From SKKL01 sp046543225 (lineage in GTDB: Bacteria; Actinomycetota; Acidimicrobiia; Acidimicrobiales; SKKL01), in NCBI GenBank assembly GCA_046543225.1, contig JBKGZW010000128.1, positions 1-8,116 of the forward strand: a stretch of DNA of 8,116 bases, read 5' to 3'. The notes beneath the pieces are model-generated. The model made no database searches and had not been told where the DNA came from. It saw only the letters and a program-made list of their open reading frames with translations. This document shows, piece after piece, positions 7,481 to 8,116 of this stretch. Both the position numbers and the translations under genes were made by a program. Every line of letters begins with the position of its first letter. The first letter of the stretch is position 1.

Positions 7481-7515
7481 ACTGAGGTTGTAGGAATAGC
7501 GACCGGCCCCGTACC
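7481..7515 (+). CRISPR. Guide-like (spacer) segment matching the cas promoter region
   Basis: The first 20 bases (7481-7500) match the minus strand at 7413-7394 in 19 of 20 positions, and similarity stops after that. A short, PAM-proximal, seed-anchored match is the pattern reported for CreR and CreA guides, which repress a promoter without triggering destruction of the chromosome. The right boundary (7515) is approximate, set by where a second degenerate repeat seems to begin. Confidence 0.5.
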
Positions 7516-7552
7516 GGTGGGATCCACGCCAAAGATGCGATCGCAATAGACC
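7507..7552 (+). CRISPR. Degenerate second repeat (pseudo-repeat)
   Basis: The stretch 7507-7536 resembles 7437-7460 in direct orientation. Both read CCCC, ACCGGT, ATCC, CGCC and AAA in that order, the later copy having small insertions (GT, GGG, A). The offset is 70-76 bases, about one 37-base repeat plus a 33-39 base spacer. The second half of the repeat is not recognisable here and is replaced by the palindrome TGCGATCGCA (7536-7545). A decayed downstream repeat is usual in CreR/CreA elements. ACCGGT is itself palindromic, so part of the resemblance can also be read as an inverted repeat, and chance similarity is possible. Confidence 0.35.
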
Positions 7553-7752
7553 CTCCGGGAGTGGCTTCTGGACGAGGAGGCGACACGGGTTCGGTACGCG
7601 TCAAGGTCGTCGAGGTGAAGCGCCACCCCCTCGCCTCCGTCGCGGCACAAGCCTGACGGCGCGACCACGGGTGTCATGGCACCAACCGAAGCTGTGCCGT
7701 TCGATGTCGCGGTCGATCGCCACCCGCGCGCTTGCGACCTTCGGGCAGGGTC
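7553..7752. other. Spacer between the mini-CRISPR region and the thioesterase gene
   Basis: I see no supported gene here. Short reading frames exist on both strands but lack ribosome binding sites and recognisable protein features. GGAGGCGA (7576-7583) and TCGCCTCC (7631-7638) form a loose inverted repeat with a 47-base gap, too weak to name as a terminator. No tRNA-like cloverleaf was found. Confidence 0.4.
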
Positions 7753-8115
7753 TCAGCCGAAGCGGTCGAGGTCGATCAGCGCCCGCTGGTGGGTTCCCTG
7801 GGACAGCACCCGGTCGCCGCAGGTCACCGAGATCTCGAAGGTGAGGCGGCGCCGGTCGATCTCGGTCAGCCGGCAGCTGACCTCGACCGACTCGCCGGCC
7901 ATGGCCGCCTTGTCGTGACTGACACACACGTGGGTGCCGACGGTGGTGTGTCCCTCGGGGAGGTGGGGTTGCACCGTCGAGAGACAGGTCGCCTCGATCA
8001 GCTGGATCATCGACGGGGTGGACAGCACCGGCGCGGGAAGGTGCGGCGGTGACATCTCGGCGGTGATCTCGTGGGTGGCGGAGCCTTCGAGCCCCACGGC
8101 GAGCGCATCGGACAT
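7753..8115 (-). CDS. Hot-dog fold thioesterase, FlK-like family
   Basis: 120 residues. The sequence fits the FlK-like (fluoroacetyl-CoA thioesterase-related) hot-dog family: GLEGSATHEITAEM (8-21), LSTPSMIQLIEATC (31-44), TTVGTHVCVSHDKA (57-70), RRLTFEISVTCGD (89-101) and SQGTHQRALIDLDRF (105-119). T33, E41 and H67 have the spacing of the FlK catalytic Thr/Glu/His (T42, E50, H76). It probably hydrolyses an acyl-CoA in the cytoplasm. The real substrate cannot be read from sequence, and most relatives have no link to fluoroacetate. The ATG at 8115 is one base from the window edge, so an upstream start cannot be excluded, but the length and N-terminus match the family. It is on the cas strand but 511 bp from the next ORF and probably forms a separate transcription unit. 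Confidence 0.85.
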   Translation of the reverse strand: MSDALAVGLEGSATHEITAEMSPPHLPAPVLSTPSMIQLIEATCLSTVQPHLPEGHTTVGTHVCVSHDKAAMAGESVEVSCRLTEIDRRRLTFEISVTCGDRVLSQGTHQRALIDLDRFG

Positions 8116-8116
8116 G

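Larger units (their letters stand above)
7394..7500. repeat. 20-bp inverted repeat spanning 107 bp
   Basis: The arms are 7394-7413 and 7481-7500, complementary at 19 of 20 positions and separated by 67 bases. The one imperfect position would be a G-U wobble in a plus-strand RNA and a C-A mismatch in a minus-strand RNA. No short target duplication flanks the arms, so a transposon end is not supported. The preferred reading is guide plus target. The alternative is a long RNA or DNA stem closing over the small hairpin at 7449-7468. Confidence 0.9.

Noticed and set aside
7394..7500. Integron attC site or a MITE/IS end
   Set aside because: The arms lack the attC core pattern (RYYYAAC/GTTRRRY), there is no flanking target duplication, and no recombinase or transposase gene is present.
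7561..7620. Possible tRNA, from a GGGTTCGG stretch
   Set aside because: The bases do not fit a T-loop consensus and no acceptor or anticodon stem can be drawn.
7390..7677. A 95-residue minus-strand ORF over the intergenic region
   Set aside because: It has no ribosome binding site and no recognisable domain, and it runs through both arms of the inverted repeat, so it encodes the same short motif twice in reverse.

Overview
The window is about two-thirds G+C, with strong G/C preference at third codon positions and GGAGG-type ribosome binding sites. This points to a high-GC actinomycete; an Acidimicrobiia-like lineage is possible, but I cannot place it further. Every gene I can support lies on the minus strand, so the window reads right to left.

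Layout in transcription order. (1) 8115-7753: a small hot-dog thioesterase of the FlK-like family, apparently unrelated to what follows. (2) 7752-7242: a 511-bp intergenic region that is not empty. It holds a strong hairpin, a likely minus-strand promoter for the cas operon, a likely plus-strand promoter, and a CRISPR-repeat-like element followed by a guide-like sequence. (3) 7241-6912: a small ORF with a zinc-ribbon-like N-terminus and a good ribosome binding site, overlapping the next gene by 4 bases. (4) 6915-4513: cas3 with the helicase first and the HD nuclease last. (5) 4516-2270: csx17, the Cas8-type large subunit. (6) 2273-1278: csb1, the Cas7 backbone. (7) 1281-1, running off the left edge: csb2, the Cas5-Cas6 fusion. 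The order cas3-csx17-csb1-csb2 and the C-terminal HD domain identify CRISPR-Cas type I-G (formerly I-U). Each junction from the small ORF onward is a 4-base ATGA or GTGA overlap, so the genes are probably translationally coupled. The usual cas4/cas1, cas2 and main CRISPR array are not in the window; they may lie past the left edge.

How the parts would work together. Csb2 would process crRNA and cap the complex, Csb1 would form the backbone, Csx17 would read the PAM, and Cas3 would unwind and cut the target.

The most interesting signal is in the intergenic region. On the plus strand a repeat-like hairpin (7444-7480, ending ATTGCGGC) is followed directly by a 20-nt sequence (7481-7500). That sequence matches the minus strand at 7413-7394 in 19 of 20 positions. 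The matched site is preceded by TTT, which fits the TTN PAM reported for a type I-U/I-G system. The single mismatch is at guide position 6, which type I Cascade complexes leave unpaired. The site touches a TTGACG -35-like hexamer of the likely cas promoter. A degenerate second repeat begins about one repeat-plus-spacer length further on. I read this as a CreR-like (Cas-regulating RNA) or CreTA-like mini-CRISPR that would direct the complex to repress its own operon. This is an inference from sequence and has not been tested against the host's real repeat.
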